Assembly: GCA_014905825.1 (NCBI GenBank)
Contig: JACGCN010000012.1
Span: forward strand, 620,001-684,000
DNA length: 64,000 bases
Direction: 5' to 3'
Source: Lyophyllum atratum
Lineage: Eukaryota > Basidiomycota > Agaricomycetes > Agaricales > Lyophyllaceae
The translations under genes and the position numbers were made by a program. The number at the start of each line of letters is the position of its first letter. Positions within the stretch are counted from its first letter, which is position 1. Shown piece by piece: positions 30,990 through 43,400 of this stretch. Under the pieces are notes generated by a model. It was not told where the DNA came from, ran no database searches, and was given only the letters and a program-made list of their open reading frames with translations.

Positions 30990-33900
30990 CTCTCAGGATG
31001 TCCTGCATCTGGCGCTTTCAAGCACCTCTCTGATGAGAGAGCTATCCAGCATGTCATTCTTTCCCCCGGCAACGGCAGCAGTTTCAATCGTATTGCTCAT
31101 TCTTCAGACGCTTCAAGTAAGATCAATACGAAGCCTATCCACCGCTGGGGGTGTACTCATTCAAGCTAACGTTGATGTATAGGGTGTACAGGTCAATTGG
31201 CATTCACGCTCGTTTCATGCTATCTATCGACTGACTACTCGGAATAGAATAATAAGGAGGCATGTCTCCGGTAGGTTCAATTATTTGCGTTTACCGTTGA
31301 CTATCCCCTGATCGGTCTCAAAGCCTAGTACGACGTTGTGCCCGCATCCTCCTAGATATCAATGAGCAGATGGTGGGACGATGGGATTCGGCGCCGCCTA
31401 CTCTTATCAAGAACTTGGAAAGATTCCAGGGGTACGCCTTCCCCGATTCTATTGTCTAGTGTTCTGACGTGCTATAAGGACTTTGAATTCAATTCACGAG
31501 TTCATGAAGATATTGACAGACACTACGTGGGCGCAGCGGTTTATGAAGAAAACGTCCATTGAAAACGCCATAGGCGACTACTCGGTGCAGCTTGAGGATG
31601 CAGCACAATCCTTTCAGGTGAGCGAAGGTTAATCTATCATTTAACTCGTCTCGCTGATCATGTCTTGCCTCCAGATTGCGACGCTTATTGACATCCACTA
31701 CGCTGTCACTTCTGCGTCCGGACGACAAAAGTCCAAGGCTACTTTGCCACCACCTCCATATAGTCCAGGTTCCCAAAATTCTACGTCTAGTACTGCCAGG
31801 AGGATGGATTCACTGGTTGTGGAATCCCCTATCGAAATGGTTGGTGGAGAAAATCGTCCTCCGACGCCAGCGGCTAGTAATATAACGTTTATGGGAGGAC
31901 CTGAGGAGGAAGGCTCCGCTGAGGGACATATCATCTCAGGCGAAGTACTTGAGTGTCGTGGCGTAACTATATTTCCTCCTCAGCCCTTTCACGTAGATTC
32001 TTACTGTCGTTGCAGTTCCGACGATATCACCAGTCCGAAGTACGCCTCAAAGGGAAGTCCAACATGAAAGACGGATGGTGGGCTGGTGCCAGTGCTGCAG
32101 ACGTCGAGGGTAGACCCGCTCTCGTCAAGCGATACGATGGTCAGGCCAAACAGGCCATCAAGGTTCGTTCGCAGTCGTCACCAAAACGAATATAACCGAC
32201 ACGTTTGTATCTAGGCTTGGTTACACGATGTGAAGCTCCTTCAGGACGTCTTGTAAGCGGGTTTTATCCCACTCATTTCTTGCACAATTGACATCGCTCT
32301 ACAGCCATCCGAGCCTCCCGCAGATGGTAGGATTTTCAGAAGAGGGTGCCCCCACCCCTTTTATTCTCTTGTCCCATGGTCAGTCCACTTAATTATCTAG
32401 CACGCCTCTTGATTACCTTACGAATTCGCTCATTGATGCCCCCATAGTCCAAACACGCTCCCCCCAAGCACTACTGTTGAACACTCTGAATACTGAAGGT
32501 CTTGCGGGTTGCACTGACCTCCTCCTTCGTTTTGTACGTCTCTCGTATATTAGCGCCCACCATTCATGTTCTGATTGCAGGCTCAGTACGAAGATGTTGT
32601 AGTGAGTACCAACCTTACAACAGGGATTTAGATTCTTGACGCGGAGCTTTTCTCAGAACGCCACACTCTACATCCAGCGCCAGAGGGGATTAGACGACAG
32701 CAAAGTGCAGGACTTCGTGGATGTTCGTACCGAGCTACATCATTTCGAGTAGAAAACTGACCAAGGGTATTCAGAGTGCCTCGTTCAGAGTTGATGGCTC
32801 GAATACCGTGATAATGGGATTGCCTCCTCCAAAAGACGGTTGGTACACTGCCCGGAACTACGGACTGACTGAAAGTCTGAAGATGGTGGTCATGAATGTA
32901 AGTTAATTGTCTTCCAGAGTCAGGTTCACAGGATTAATGCACCCGTGGATGGATAGATGCTCCCCAAGGGGGGAACAATCCAATACAGAAGAAACGACGA
33001 GATAGAAGATGGGGATATCACACGACGAATTAGTCATCTAGTAACCCTGACTCGGGGCCTCTTTCCTGCAGATAAAGCTCCAGTAACCCTTTCCCCACGA
33101 GTCAAAGCCCTCATCGGCAGCCATAGCGGTGATGACGGAGAAGACTATTTTGAATCCAAGAAACGTCCCAAATTAGACCTTCGCCAGCTGCGACTTTCCA
33201 ATATCGAAGCTGAGACGCACGACCACACCTGGAGAGAAAACGGTGGGATTCCATCTCACAGGTTTACCGTCGGGGATTTCGGATACATACCTGAAGGGAG
33301 CGATTTCAAGGACTTCGTGATCCTTGGAAATGTGCTCAAGGACGGGTTGCAGAACCTTGAAGTCCAGAGTCACACTCGTGGTGTCCAATGGTCATGGAAA
33401 GATTTCCCGGTACGTCGCGTGGGTATGGAACCATTTCCTTTGCCGGGCGATGTTACATGGTCGGTACAGCATGACTTTGGAATCTTCGCAAAGTGTTCTG
33501 ACCAAACGTCAGTTGGACGATGGCGGTACCCCCGAATGGTGAAATCGACTGCCAGATTTCACATTGGACGACGGTTGCGCGTGTTGCAGATGCTTGGAGA
33601 TTTCTACTACTCTACGGGAAGGACCTGGCAGCTGAACACAACATTAAGCCTGAGGAAGTGATGCTCAGTCAGTCCATTTATCGAGTATTCGTCGCGCTCC
33701 GATTTTGAACCCTCCTTCAGTTACAACTGCAGGGACCGATCAAGATTTCAAAATAAACGACTTTGCGACCCAGCCCCATTTTGGCATGCCAGCCTTCAAC
33801 AAACCTCTCATGCATCAGGGATTTGGAAACTCGTCAGCATTTGGTCAACATCGGCCAGGGTTTGGACAAAATCGTCCAGGGCCCAATTCGTCACAAATGC

Positions 33901-34173
33901 ATCATACCATGCTACCTCATCAGAACAACCTTCCGACGATCATGTATCTGCTCACTTCTTTGAATCCTGATTTTCCTCCCTATTGGTCTCACAGCCCCAT
34001 AGCCGTCCCGGCAGGTGCTACGCGCTCTGACCTCAAGCGTGGATGGACCTATAGGATTGGATGGTTGGTCATCGCTAACACATAATGGCGATAACACCAA
34101 CTAACCACACAACCCCAGGTGTACGGGGTTTATCAATTGGATCCAGCTACATCCAGAAGACTTTGTGGACTGA
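30955..34173 (+). CDS. MLKL-like protein: N-terminal four-helix adaptor domain plus degenerate kinase-like region
   Basis: Start ATG 30955 lies in a good context (CACCATG). With introns removed (31117-31182, about 31192-31249, 31273-31326 and others) the N-terminus reads SFFPPATAAVSIVLLILQTL, then NNKEACLRLVRRCARILLDI, NEQMVGRWDSAPPTLIKNLE, HEFMKILTDTTWAQRFMKKT and DYSVQLEDAAQSFQIATLID. That is an amphipathic helical bundle of the MLKL N-domain/Cbl-N type common in agaricomycete proteins. A Pro/Ser-rich linker follows. Then comes a kinase N-lobe-like segment: RPALVKRYDGQAKQAIKAWL (candidate Lys) and LLQDVFHPSLPQMVGFSEEG...TPFILLSHVQ. I see no HRD or DFG motif, so it would be a pseudokinase. 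The rest (YIQRQRGLDD, GDFGYIPEGSDF, GFINWIQLHPEDFVD) is uncharacterised and includes a Gly/Gln/Pro-rich stretch. Role in cell death or signalling is inference from architecture. Confidence 0.62.
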
Positions 34174-34447
34174 TTGTGATACCTCTCATACCATAATCTA
34201 TACGAGGCAATGCTATGAATGCATTATTTACAACTAGACGCGCGACATTGAGTCAGGAAGGCAAGTGTATTATTGTCCGTGTTTGCGAAGAGGGGATATA
34301 ATTAAGGTTGGTGCTGGATGCTGAGAAAGACGTATCGAATGATGGTCGTTATGAAGTCCAACGAAGTATGAAGTAACTAACAAGGCTAATTTGAAGATCG
34401 TGAAAGTCGTTAGTGGATGAACTCTCCATCCAAGTACAATATAAGTC

Positions 34448-36580
34448 TCAATGTCTCGCAGGGCTTCCTGATTTCTTCTTGGCAGCCATGCTAGCATTTG
34501 AAGCACTCTGTTTCACTCGTGATAGCGGTGAAACGGCATGCAGATCTGGTCTCGTGGGGCGGACACCGCAATCTCTCGGGGCGATTTCACCGCATTTGAC
34601 ATGACTCCTGCATTTCCAACGGAATAAATGAGCTCAACCATGGGAAGATATAACACAAGGCTTACCTCAAGCCACAGTCGTCACATTCGAGTACCGGCTT
34701 CCACCCTAGTCGCTTTGCACAGACATCACACTTGGAAACTAGCAGCCCGCTTGAAAACAACAAGTCTAGTGGGTTCCATCCCGCCATGTCCCCATTGCTT
34801 CCGCTCGGAGACACAGATCCACTGCCACTGTTTCGCTTAGGCTTCACGCCAGGTTTGAGGAGCGTGAACCGATGCACCAATGGTGCTATATAATATCCTT
34901 GTAAAGAACGAATAGTGGATCCACCTTCCGTCGCCAGAGCGCTTGAGATGAAGGACGATGATGGCGCGGTGTGATAAGAGTCGAGCGATGCGATAGAAAA
35001 GATGGACGACTCCCCGAGAGGGTCAACAAGCTGTTCTGGTGACTCGGGTAGAGGGCGCGTAGGAGCCGGCGATTTGGGAGTTGCGGGTGAGGGTAATATT
35101 GGAATAATTGGGATTGGATCGGGAGTCGCGTTCGGATCCGGTGAAGGGCGAATAGTCAGAATGGAGGAGAGGGAAGGCACTGTAGTTGACGTGGCTTGGT
35201 GAGGGTGGGAACGGATGACGGTCGTACTGTATTCAGATATCTTGGAAGAGGAATTATTCTCCATCAGGGGTTGGTCATCTGTGATGTCTCATTCAGACTT
35301 CAAAAGACACGATATGTTCAGGGAGCACAAACCACTCGATGCATCGCTCCCGTCCTCGGTAACCCCGATGCTGGAAAGCCCCTCCACAGCCTCCATGAGT
35401 TCGTCATCGCTCTCATCTGAAGTCGCCCCGTTAGTTCGAATGTCCTTACCAACCCCCATACCGAAGCTAGGGATCCGAGGACCAGCACCGGGCCTCTTGC
35501 CTCCAGTCAGGAACTTGATGCTACCAACGTGCAAGTCCTCGCCATCGCTGGGACGCGCCAGAACTTCTGCCTCGATGACTCGTAGGCGTTCAAGAATATC
35601 CCTGGTAGTTGGTCGTGCAGCAGGATCGGTGGCAATACAATCGACACAAAGAGCCAAAAAGTCGGGCGGGCAATCGGGATTAGCCATATTGCGCAATTCC
35701 TCGGTATCGATGCCAAACGTGGGCGGATGTCGTTTGAAATGGGTGTCATCGGCTAATTTTCTGGCGGCGATTTCGCAGAATATAATACCCAAGGAGAAGA
35801 TATCGGTGGGAAGGTCAAATTCGTCGCCCAGGAGAATTTCTGGGGACATGTATGAATCGGTTCCACAGAACGTCAGACGTTTCGACTCTTCCTCATTCCT
35901 CGCTGCGATGCGTGCAAATCCAAAGTCTGTAACCTTGAGTCGTCCATTTGCAGTAACCAGGAGATTTTCCCCCTTGAGATCCCGATGGATGCATTTACGA
36001 GCATGGAGGTAGGCCAGGGCGCGGGCAACATCGATGGCAAAAGACATGCGGAGACGCCACGGAAAGGGTTTGCTTTTGTCGTGAATGTACATGCGCACGT
36101 TTCCGTTGTCAATATACTCTGAAACGATGAATATACGGCCGTCGGGTTCTGGTGCGCGACTCAGGCCGATGAAGAGGCAAATGTTGGGGTGTCTGCATTC
36201 CTTCATCAGTCGCCATTCCCGTTCAAAGTATTTGGCGACATCATATTCTTTCGACGGGAGGACCTCCTTGATTGCAACATCGATACCCAAGTATACGCCT
36301 ACATCAAGTGCTCAGTGGACCAGGGCAGAGGTGTATGCTGGCTCAGCGGACCTTTGTAGACGTTACCAAACGATCCAGCGCCCAACTTGGTCCATTTTCC
36401 TTTGATATCCTGATAATGAAGTCAGTCCTCGTCGTCCAGCTACATATGATCTTTCGCTCAACGACAGCACATAATCTTCCCTTACGTGACCACAGAGGTG
36501 GGCATGGAATGTGGGCAAGATATCAATTAGTTGAGTATACGCACATCATAGGGTATAACGTCAAACGCATCCGAGTGCAT
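34448..36580 (-). CDS. TKL-group protein kinase with C-terminal C1 zinc-finger domain
   Basis: From ATG 36580 (MHSDAFDVIPYD), after an intron, the kinase begins KWTKLGAGSFGNVYKG (glycine loop). Then VAIKEV (catalytic Lys), CIHRDLKGENLL (HRD loop), VTDFGFARIA (DFG), FCGTDSYMSPEILLGDEF (activation segment) and DIFSLGIIFCEIAARKLADD follow, all complete. It should phosphorylate Ser/Thr and perhaps Tyr, like LIMK/TESK relatives. A low-complexity Ser/Pro linker (35264-34860) follows, then a C1-type cysteine cluster SKCDVCAKRLGWKPVLECDDC joined over an intron to HVKCGEIAPRDC, which may bind lipid or membrane. The tail is basic (MAAKKKSGSPARH). It is convergent with the MLKL-like gene, 274 bp apart. 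Kinase activity is well supported; subfamily naming is tentative. Confidence 0.88.
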
Positions 36581-38447
36581 CGCGAAGAAGGGTATAGGGT
36601 ATAGGGCTGGTGCAGGCGATGGTCGACGGCCTGAACTGAGCACATCTGTTGACGCTTGTCAATGTCATATCACGTGCTTTCCGATAAGACTCCGCGCCAC
36701 CAAAGTTTCTCAGCTCTCGACCACCAACCTGGCCCCCGTTTGCGCATATCATTCTCACAGCTTATAAAATCTTCTGACTCCGGTCGGCGGTTGCTGGGAT
36801 CCGTATATACCGACAACGTGATAGGCGAAGTCAGTATCTTCTTCCTGACCGTCATACTCGTATACTACTGGTCAGGTACTGGCTCTATGGGAGACGTAAA
36901 GTCGACGTCTCTGCATTATATCATCCTCGAGAGTCGAGACAGGTACTGAATGGATCATGTTTCCCCTGCTGATCCACAACTTTAAGGTACATACAGAAAT
37001 ATAGGCCAATCTCACCATCTCGTGTCCTGTCAACTTTCCGGCATACCTGGCTTGATTGGAAAATCAACTGGAACGACAAATTTAGGAAGTACCTGCCTCT
37101 GTGTGCCATACCGTAGTTCTACATATCATGGTATAAATAAAGCCCCCTTTCATCGAGTGAGAGGTCAAAGTTAAGTAAGTAGCGAACAACGTAAAGTCTA
37201 CACCTTAGTATTGATGGGGAGTATGGTCCTGCAGAGTCCTGCGAGGATCTTATTGTATTCAATAGTCATGTCAAGTACGAAATCCTCACCGGGAGGCAAG
37301 GAAAAACTAGAAGTTCCACAGTCTTCGGAGGGCCAGTCGGGATGAAAGCGGGGCGATTGTCGGAGTTCAGGAAATTTTGTTCTCCCCCCCACCATCATGT
37401 TCATCCTGGTTTTCGACCTTCCTCCGTCACCTCAGACCGGGTCCGACTCTTACTCTTACTTATCTTGCAACCTCAACGGCATTTTCAATAATCTGATACT
37501 CGTTAGGCATTCAGCTGCGGTGCCGCCCGACAAATGCGGACAAATGGGTGCTCGCCGCGTAAGTATGTCTAGGTCCTTCGTATCCCCACCTCCCTCATGA
37601 TCAGAGGGACTATTTCGAGGTCGCCTCTGGAAAGGATTCGCCGCTTCCGGACTCGATGCTTTCGCTGTGAAGTGATGTTTTGATCTCGGATGAGCATCTC
37701 TCTCAAGACTCTGGCAGCTCACTGGCAGCTTCACGTCAACATTTTCCCGAACCTTTTCGCGCGTGAGAGCCATCTCGCTGATTACGACCGAGTCGCTTTC
37801 TCTTATGGTATTCTCTCTGCCGATCATGGATGGAACGCGACTTGTGCTGGGCCGATGCTCCGAAATTTTCTTATTCGCCTCCCTTGACATTGTGCTATCA
37901 CGCATGGTATGGAGAAGCGCTCACACAGACTGCCTGATATATTTTCACCATCGGCGCTATCATATCAATCAAAGGCGTAATCAAAGGCGTTTGAGGGGCG
38001 ACAGGCAAGTTCTGAACATCTTGTTTGACGTGATTTCTTCTATCTTTTACCATTGAGTATGTCATTGAGACCGAGATCGGTTTTGATGACTTAGTACTTC
38101 GTCGCGCGAGTTGGTTTGTATCACCAAAAATTGCATTCACGCTGTACCTCTAGATCGACCTGTACACCGTTGAGGAATAGGCTCTCTACAGATGCAGTTC
38201 CGTCCCCAAGCCCAAACGACACCAAGGACGCCTAAGTTTCTTGCAATGCTGTTGACGCGCCGGATCAAACTTATGTCTTCGCCCACTTGTCAAGAACATC
38301 GACCGCATGCAGATTGCTCTTCGTCGCTCAGGAACCTGGCATTAATGTGGACATTCGAGGTCCTTCAAGGAACCGCTCATGATACCTTGTCTCGGCCGGC
38401 ATGGAATTGCGCTTCCGTGAGGAAGCACCCTCTCAGCCAGGTTTTGC
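36581..38447. other. About 1.9 kb without a confident gene; weak minus-strand readings
   Basis: The left part would hold the kinase promoter. On the minus strand, readings at 38046-37905 (MTYSMVKDRRNHVKQDVQNL), 37905-37456 (charged, Ser/Arg/Glu-rich, LTREKVRENVDVKLPVSCQS) and 37404-37198 (PPGEDFVLDMTIEYNKILAG) could be exons of one or two small uncharacterised genes. Start codons and splice junctions are unclear and no domain is recognised. A plus-strand reading at 36656-36949 is weaker still. Confidence 0.3.
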
Positions 38448-38454
38448 TATAAAG
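38448..38454 (+). promoter_or_regulatory. TATA box of the secreted-protein gene
   Basis: TATAAAG lies 89 bp upstream of the ATG at 38537, a normal distance for a fungal core promoter with a short 5' leader. Confidence 0.5.
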
Positions 38455-38536
38455 TCACTACGCGGCTGGTACTTTCAGATCAGCTTTCAACCCCTCGTGT
38501 TATAAGCCTCGAACTCCTTCGCTGTCCTCCACTATC

Positions 38537-39369
38537 ATGCGCTTCTCCACTATTTTCGCTGCTGCCGCCATCGTTGTCACCGGCGTAACTGCCACCCCTA
38601 TGGATCTGACCATCAACGTCGGCAGTCTGTTCGGTACTGACCTCAGCGCCTCCGGCCACTATGGTGCACCCAGCCCTCCTTGGCAGGCGGAAGCACATCC
38701 TGGCTGGTACTTTGGGGACCATGGCTACAAATTCCCGGAGTTACCCTGCCTTCAGGGTGTAAGATTCTGGTTTTCGAATAATGGATTGATCATGTGCTGA
38801 CTTTTACCTTTGCATATAGCTCATCTGCCAGATTTTGCAGCTGCTTCCCTTCGACTGGCTTCACTGCCCCGTCAAGCCGCCCCCGACGCCCCCTCCCACC
38901 GATGGCTACACCCAAACCTTCGCTAACCTTACTGGCGCCACACAAGCTGACGGTTATATGACCTATGGACTTGTTGACACCGTTGCTCGTAAGTATGCCC
39001 CATGCTACGTCTTGTGCCAGTTTTGCTGACAAAATCACACAGAGTGCAAGGCCATGTGCAATTCCGTCTCAGGTTGCAAGTTCGTCAACAGTGCGTTCAT
39101 TCCCATAGTGCCCATTGTGCCTTGACCCTAACGCGAATCCAAATAGGCTACCATGATGTCAACGGCAAGGTTGTCGCTGCTCCTTTACCTCCGGTGGTTT
39201 CTATCCGCTGATATATCCTGTGTGTCCATAGGGAGGAAGCACCCAGTTGACCTGCTCTCTGTTCACTGTCTGCTACGACGCGACCACGGCCATCAACACG
39301 GGCGGACAAAGCCAGCCCGATGGCAGCATCGATTTTATCACCAACAGCGATGGCTACTGCAAACAGTGA
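38537..39369 (+). CDS. Small secreted cysteine-rich protein, FBA (fruit-body-specific protein A)-like
   Basis: The N-terminus MRFSTIFAAAAIVVTGVTAT is a signal peptide. Spliced exons then read LICQILQLLPFDWLHCPVKP, DGYTQTFANLTGATQADGYM, ECKAMCNSVSGCKFVN, HDVNGK, GGSTQLTCSLFTVCYDATTA and GSIDFITNSDGYCK up to the stop at 39369. Introns are short, for example 38759-38819 and 38990-39042. The cysteine pattern (C..MC......C.F.N, C..F..C, YC at the end) resembles PAN/apple-like repeats of mushroom FBA-type proteins, which are extracellular and often upregulated in fruiting. A carbohydrate- or protein-binding role is inference. The TATA box at 38448 agrees with a strongly expressed gene. Confidence 0.62.
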
Positions 39370-39635
39370 GAGAAGGTCGACTGGAAGGACGCGAAGAGGA
39401 CTGGACGATCTCAAAAGTTGACTCTGAGTACTATTTACCATTTGGGCTACTTGCAGTTTGGACTTGAAGGGCTTTTAGTTGGAATATATCTTGTCGTAAT
39501 CATTCACGTCAGTCCGTGATTGTCAACGGCTTTGCAAGCAAATATATTACGAAGCATGGGAGCACGAGGAGCTATGTTCCACCTCGTCGGTATAAGACAA
39601 TCTGCATATCCTCATGTTTTCCCAGAAGTTCAGAC

Positions 39636-40199
39636 ATGTCGAATCCCAGCTTTGCATCCAGCAGACGCGTCAACCCACCCAACGCGTCACCCGTCCTCAC
39701 TGAGGCCCAAGTCTGGAAGGGACTGGGCATCAAGGCTCGTAACCCAAAGACTTTCGTGCCGATGATCACTTCCTCTCTGGTCGTCAGCGACGATGGAACC
39801 AAGGTACATATCCAATAGCACTATGTCCTTTCGCTAGTTACTGAAACCCAATCAGATCGTTAGATCCGTTGCTTTCAACAAGGGAGAACCTACGACGGAG
39901 AACATCCAACTGTTTGAAAGCACAATCGTGAGCCTTTCTTGCAGTACAAGTGGCAAAATCCCCTCAACTCGTCACAGGCTTATTTCGAGATGGAATCAAC
40001 TGGCATTCGCATCACCAACGTGCTCTCCTACGACGCAGATGGAGAACTCACCTTGACATTCTCGTTCGCCAATGGCATTCCCGGATATACCGACGGAAAG
40101 CCTATTCCTGAGGCCCAGGAGCTGAATAAGATTATCGGCGGCGGAGTAGAGCATACCATTGAGCGCATCAGAGAGTTGGCCAGGGAAGGATCAATCTAG
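39636..40199 (+). CDS. DUF1857 (SRPBCC/START-like fold) protein
   Basis: From ATG 39636 the protein begins MSNPSFASSRRVNPPNASPV and continues LTEAQVWKGLGIKARNPKTF (exon 1), IVRSVAFNKGEPTTENIQLF (exon 2) and AYFEMESTGIRITNVLSYDA (exon 3, from about 39979). It ends LNKIIGGGVEHTIERIRELA. Introns at about 39805-39856 and 39928-39978 have proper borders. Length is about 155 residues. The family forms a ligand-binding SRPBCC cup; fungal members such as AtaL occur in secondary-metabolite contexts, but nothing around this gene suggests a biosynthetic cluster. Substrate unknown. Confidence 0.75.
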
Positions 40200-40420
40200 T
40201 AGTAGATTGCAAATAAGCTTGTACAATCAGATGTCTGACTCGGACTTTCCTCTATCTTTGTGCTATCTTCAATTCAAATTCTGCAACGACTGCCACGACT
40301 TTGACGCTGTACTCCTCTCTTTTTCTTCTTCTTGACGTTGTGGGATCAGGTTAGTGTCCTTGTTCTGCTGCATGGCCCTGAGGGAAACCAAGCAAACAGT
40401 CATTGTGCAGAAACCTATGA

Positions 40421-43400
40421 ATGTCGCGTCAGCAACAAGATGCAGATAGTCACAACAGGCATCGCCCCCGAGCGAATACCGCGTCCTTTCAGCCCTTTGG
40501 ATGGCGACGAACCCGCGTCGAAACGACCTCAGTGCCGCAGGTCCCAACGGTGCCGGTCGCACAACAATCCCTTTCGCTTGAGGCCTTGATCGACGCTCTT
40601 ACCCACCCTGCCGTTCCGAGTCTAGCCCACGCACGAGCACTCGCAAGCACCATCTCTTCCCATTCACCACTACCTCGCCGAGAAGTTCTCAACCCTGTCC
40701 TGACGTCCCTGTGCGATGCGCATTCCCCAGTGGCGGTTCAAGCTGCAGGATATGACGTCCTCTCTGCCTATTGCGAGAACCACGAGGCAGCTGCCCTTGC
40801 GACTGCTGATCGCCTGTGTTATTTTTCTTTGTTCCTTGGCTCCAACAATTCTTGGAACACCGAGCTCTGGGAGCCCCGCTTCAAGGCCCTTCGTGCGCTC
40901 ACCAAGTATGGTGTCGATGTAGCGGGAGTCGAACTCGACTTTTTGAATGTTTTGAAGTCTTGGATAGAGGGCGGATTTGAGGGTTTGTTGAGGACCGACG
41001 GGACGTTGGAGCGCGGGGAAAGGGCAGAACGTGAACGGAGCATAGATGTTCTGGCTAAGTTTCTTGCCAGTGTCTTAAGCAATGCAGAGACTATAGCTAG
41101 GATATCACAGGAGGACCTTTCGGAAGTTCTGGATTTCTATGCCAGCCTGGTGGATCGGTCCGTTTTGTTGCTCAACAAGCCCAGTTCGCAAGACCGCCTC
41201 AACTCGTCCCCTTTGGCGGAAGGACAATCCAATATACCGCCCAAGCCGTCTCCCCATTCCCACCGACGAAATCACTCCTCCGTTTCCGTCAATTCAATCT
41301 CTTCACCCACCTCCGTCTCTTCTATAATCCCTCCTCATGCGAAACACCCAGCTGATATAGCAATCAGGTTGTACTTGGACTACCTCTCATCCCAACTCAA
41401 AACACTTTCACCAGGGTACCTGAAAGTCATCCTTCCCCTCCTTCTCCGGGCCCTCGCATTCTGCTCCTCTCCCCTCCCCCGTCTGTCAGTTCTCCCTCAC
41501 CCAGCAAAGAAGCCGACCTCGGAAGATAAAATCACCGAGACCCTTAATGCCCTCTTCTCTGGGCCATATTCGACTACTTGTATGCTCATTCTGAAGCAGC
41601 ACCTTTTCCCGCCTCTATCCCCTTCGACCAATGGGAGTGCAAAGGACATCAAGCACGCTGCCGACGACACCAAAAGGCTCAAGGGCGTCTATACCGCAAT
41701 ATACACTTCGCTTGGCGCACATCGTACATTCCGTAACTATGTACGACGCGCCCTTGCTACACGGCTCGCCAGGGCATACATCTCGCGTGAAAGCTCAGTT
41801 GGGTATTCGCCTTCGGGCGCTCCAGGCCACTTGAACTTGGAGCGGGATCTGATGGAGCGGGCGTGGCCGAAGGATGACTATACTACATCGGCACTTGGTC
41901 TCGGTCGTAATGGCTGGGATGCTGGGCGCTTGGGAAAAGTGCTTACCAGGAGCGTGGAGGCGTGGGTGGAGTGGCAACTGGAAGGAGCCGAGGAGGTTGA
42001 CCTGGAGAAGGTCCGAGTTGGTAAGGAAGACATACTGGAAGAGGCAGCGGGGGTGTTGAAGGATATCTGGCAGGAACTTGATGTGAGGGGAGAAGATGAA
42101 AAAGGTGGACTCGATGAGGAGGAGGCGTACGTCGTGGGTGAAACGCTGGAAAAACTTGTTGAATATGTGATTCCTCTCAAGTGAGATCATCCCATCAATT
42201 ATTTTGGTCCTTTCTGATACATCCTCCAAGGAATCGCGATGGAACGCCATTCATATTACCCGTATCACAGTCACCAACGGCCCCCACCCCATTTCTACGG
42301 AGTCTCTCTGTCCTACTATCCCGCGACCATGCAACACCGACTAGCCCCTTGCTGTCAACGATACTCATCCACATCTCGGACCACCTTACAGACACCGACA
42401 CAGCCGACCTCCCGCGTGTTATGACAGAGCAACACGATCTCTCTCCCACATCACCCGAGTGGCTCAATAACTGGCGCAACCTGCTCGGCAACCATAGCCT
42501 AATCAGCATCCGACGTCCGCTCACTCGGCATGCCGTCATGGAGGCATTGGTGGGTGTGTATGAGAGTGTTCGCGACATGAAAGGGTATCGGGAGCCCCTC
42601 GCGGATATGGTGTTAGTTTTTTGTGCTCGATCCCTAGAAGAAGGCGGCGATAAAGATGCTGGGGACGTTGCTTGGAAAATTCTGGGTGATGAAGTTGTTC
42701 TCCGGACGGTCGAAAGTGCAAACCACGACGACGAAACCGTCTCCAAGTATATCGAGCTCTTGGTTTCTGCGGCTTTTGAGGAAGAACAATATGAAGAGGA
42801 AGATGCTGGCGATGTTGCGTCCATCGCCACTACTGATTATTCCCCGTCCCCCCAAGTGCCCAGCCCTTCGACTATCCCTTCGCCGAGTCCGTCTCGGACA
42901 CTCAGCGAACAGCCTGTGCCTGCGAAGGAAAAAGAAAAGGACTCGGGCATCATGTCCATCATATCTTCACTGACAACAGGGCACACTCCTCGTCCGCAGC
43001 CATCCCAAACGCAAGCCCCGGAGGACATCCCAGATGATCCAGTAATTCCTCCATCCCCGCCAGAAAACACTTCCATTCCGCGGGTCGTAACTGCTGTGTC
43101 CGCGTTGATCTCCATATTCAGCCAGTTGACGTTCACACCCTTCGCACTTGAGTCAAGCAACGTCGATTTAGCCGTCCGTATCTACCATATCCTCCTGTCC
43201 GTTATAACCGACGGCCGGTCGACCCGAGCGCGACTCACTGCTCTGCAGTTTTTGATGCGCCTGAGGGCGGACCGGGATCACAGGCTGTACTTTACGCACG
43301 AGACGCCTAGCCACGTTGCAATGCTGTCTACACTTATCAACCGTTTCTGGGACGGCTCCTCGCCTCCTGGCGCTGAGGGACCAACGGACCAATCTCCAAG

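Noticed and set aside
39148..40562. Minus-strand readings (39148-39441, 39572-39802, 40269-40562) opposite the secreted-protein, DUF1857 and TSC2 starts
   Set aside because: They contradict the supported plus-strand exons and show no domain.
42195..42830. 211-codon Ser-rich minus-strand reading opposite TSC2
   Set aside because: It is antisense to the well-supported tuberin exon; Ser/Arg-rich composition is a shadow effect.
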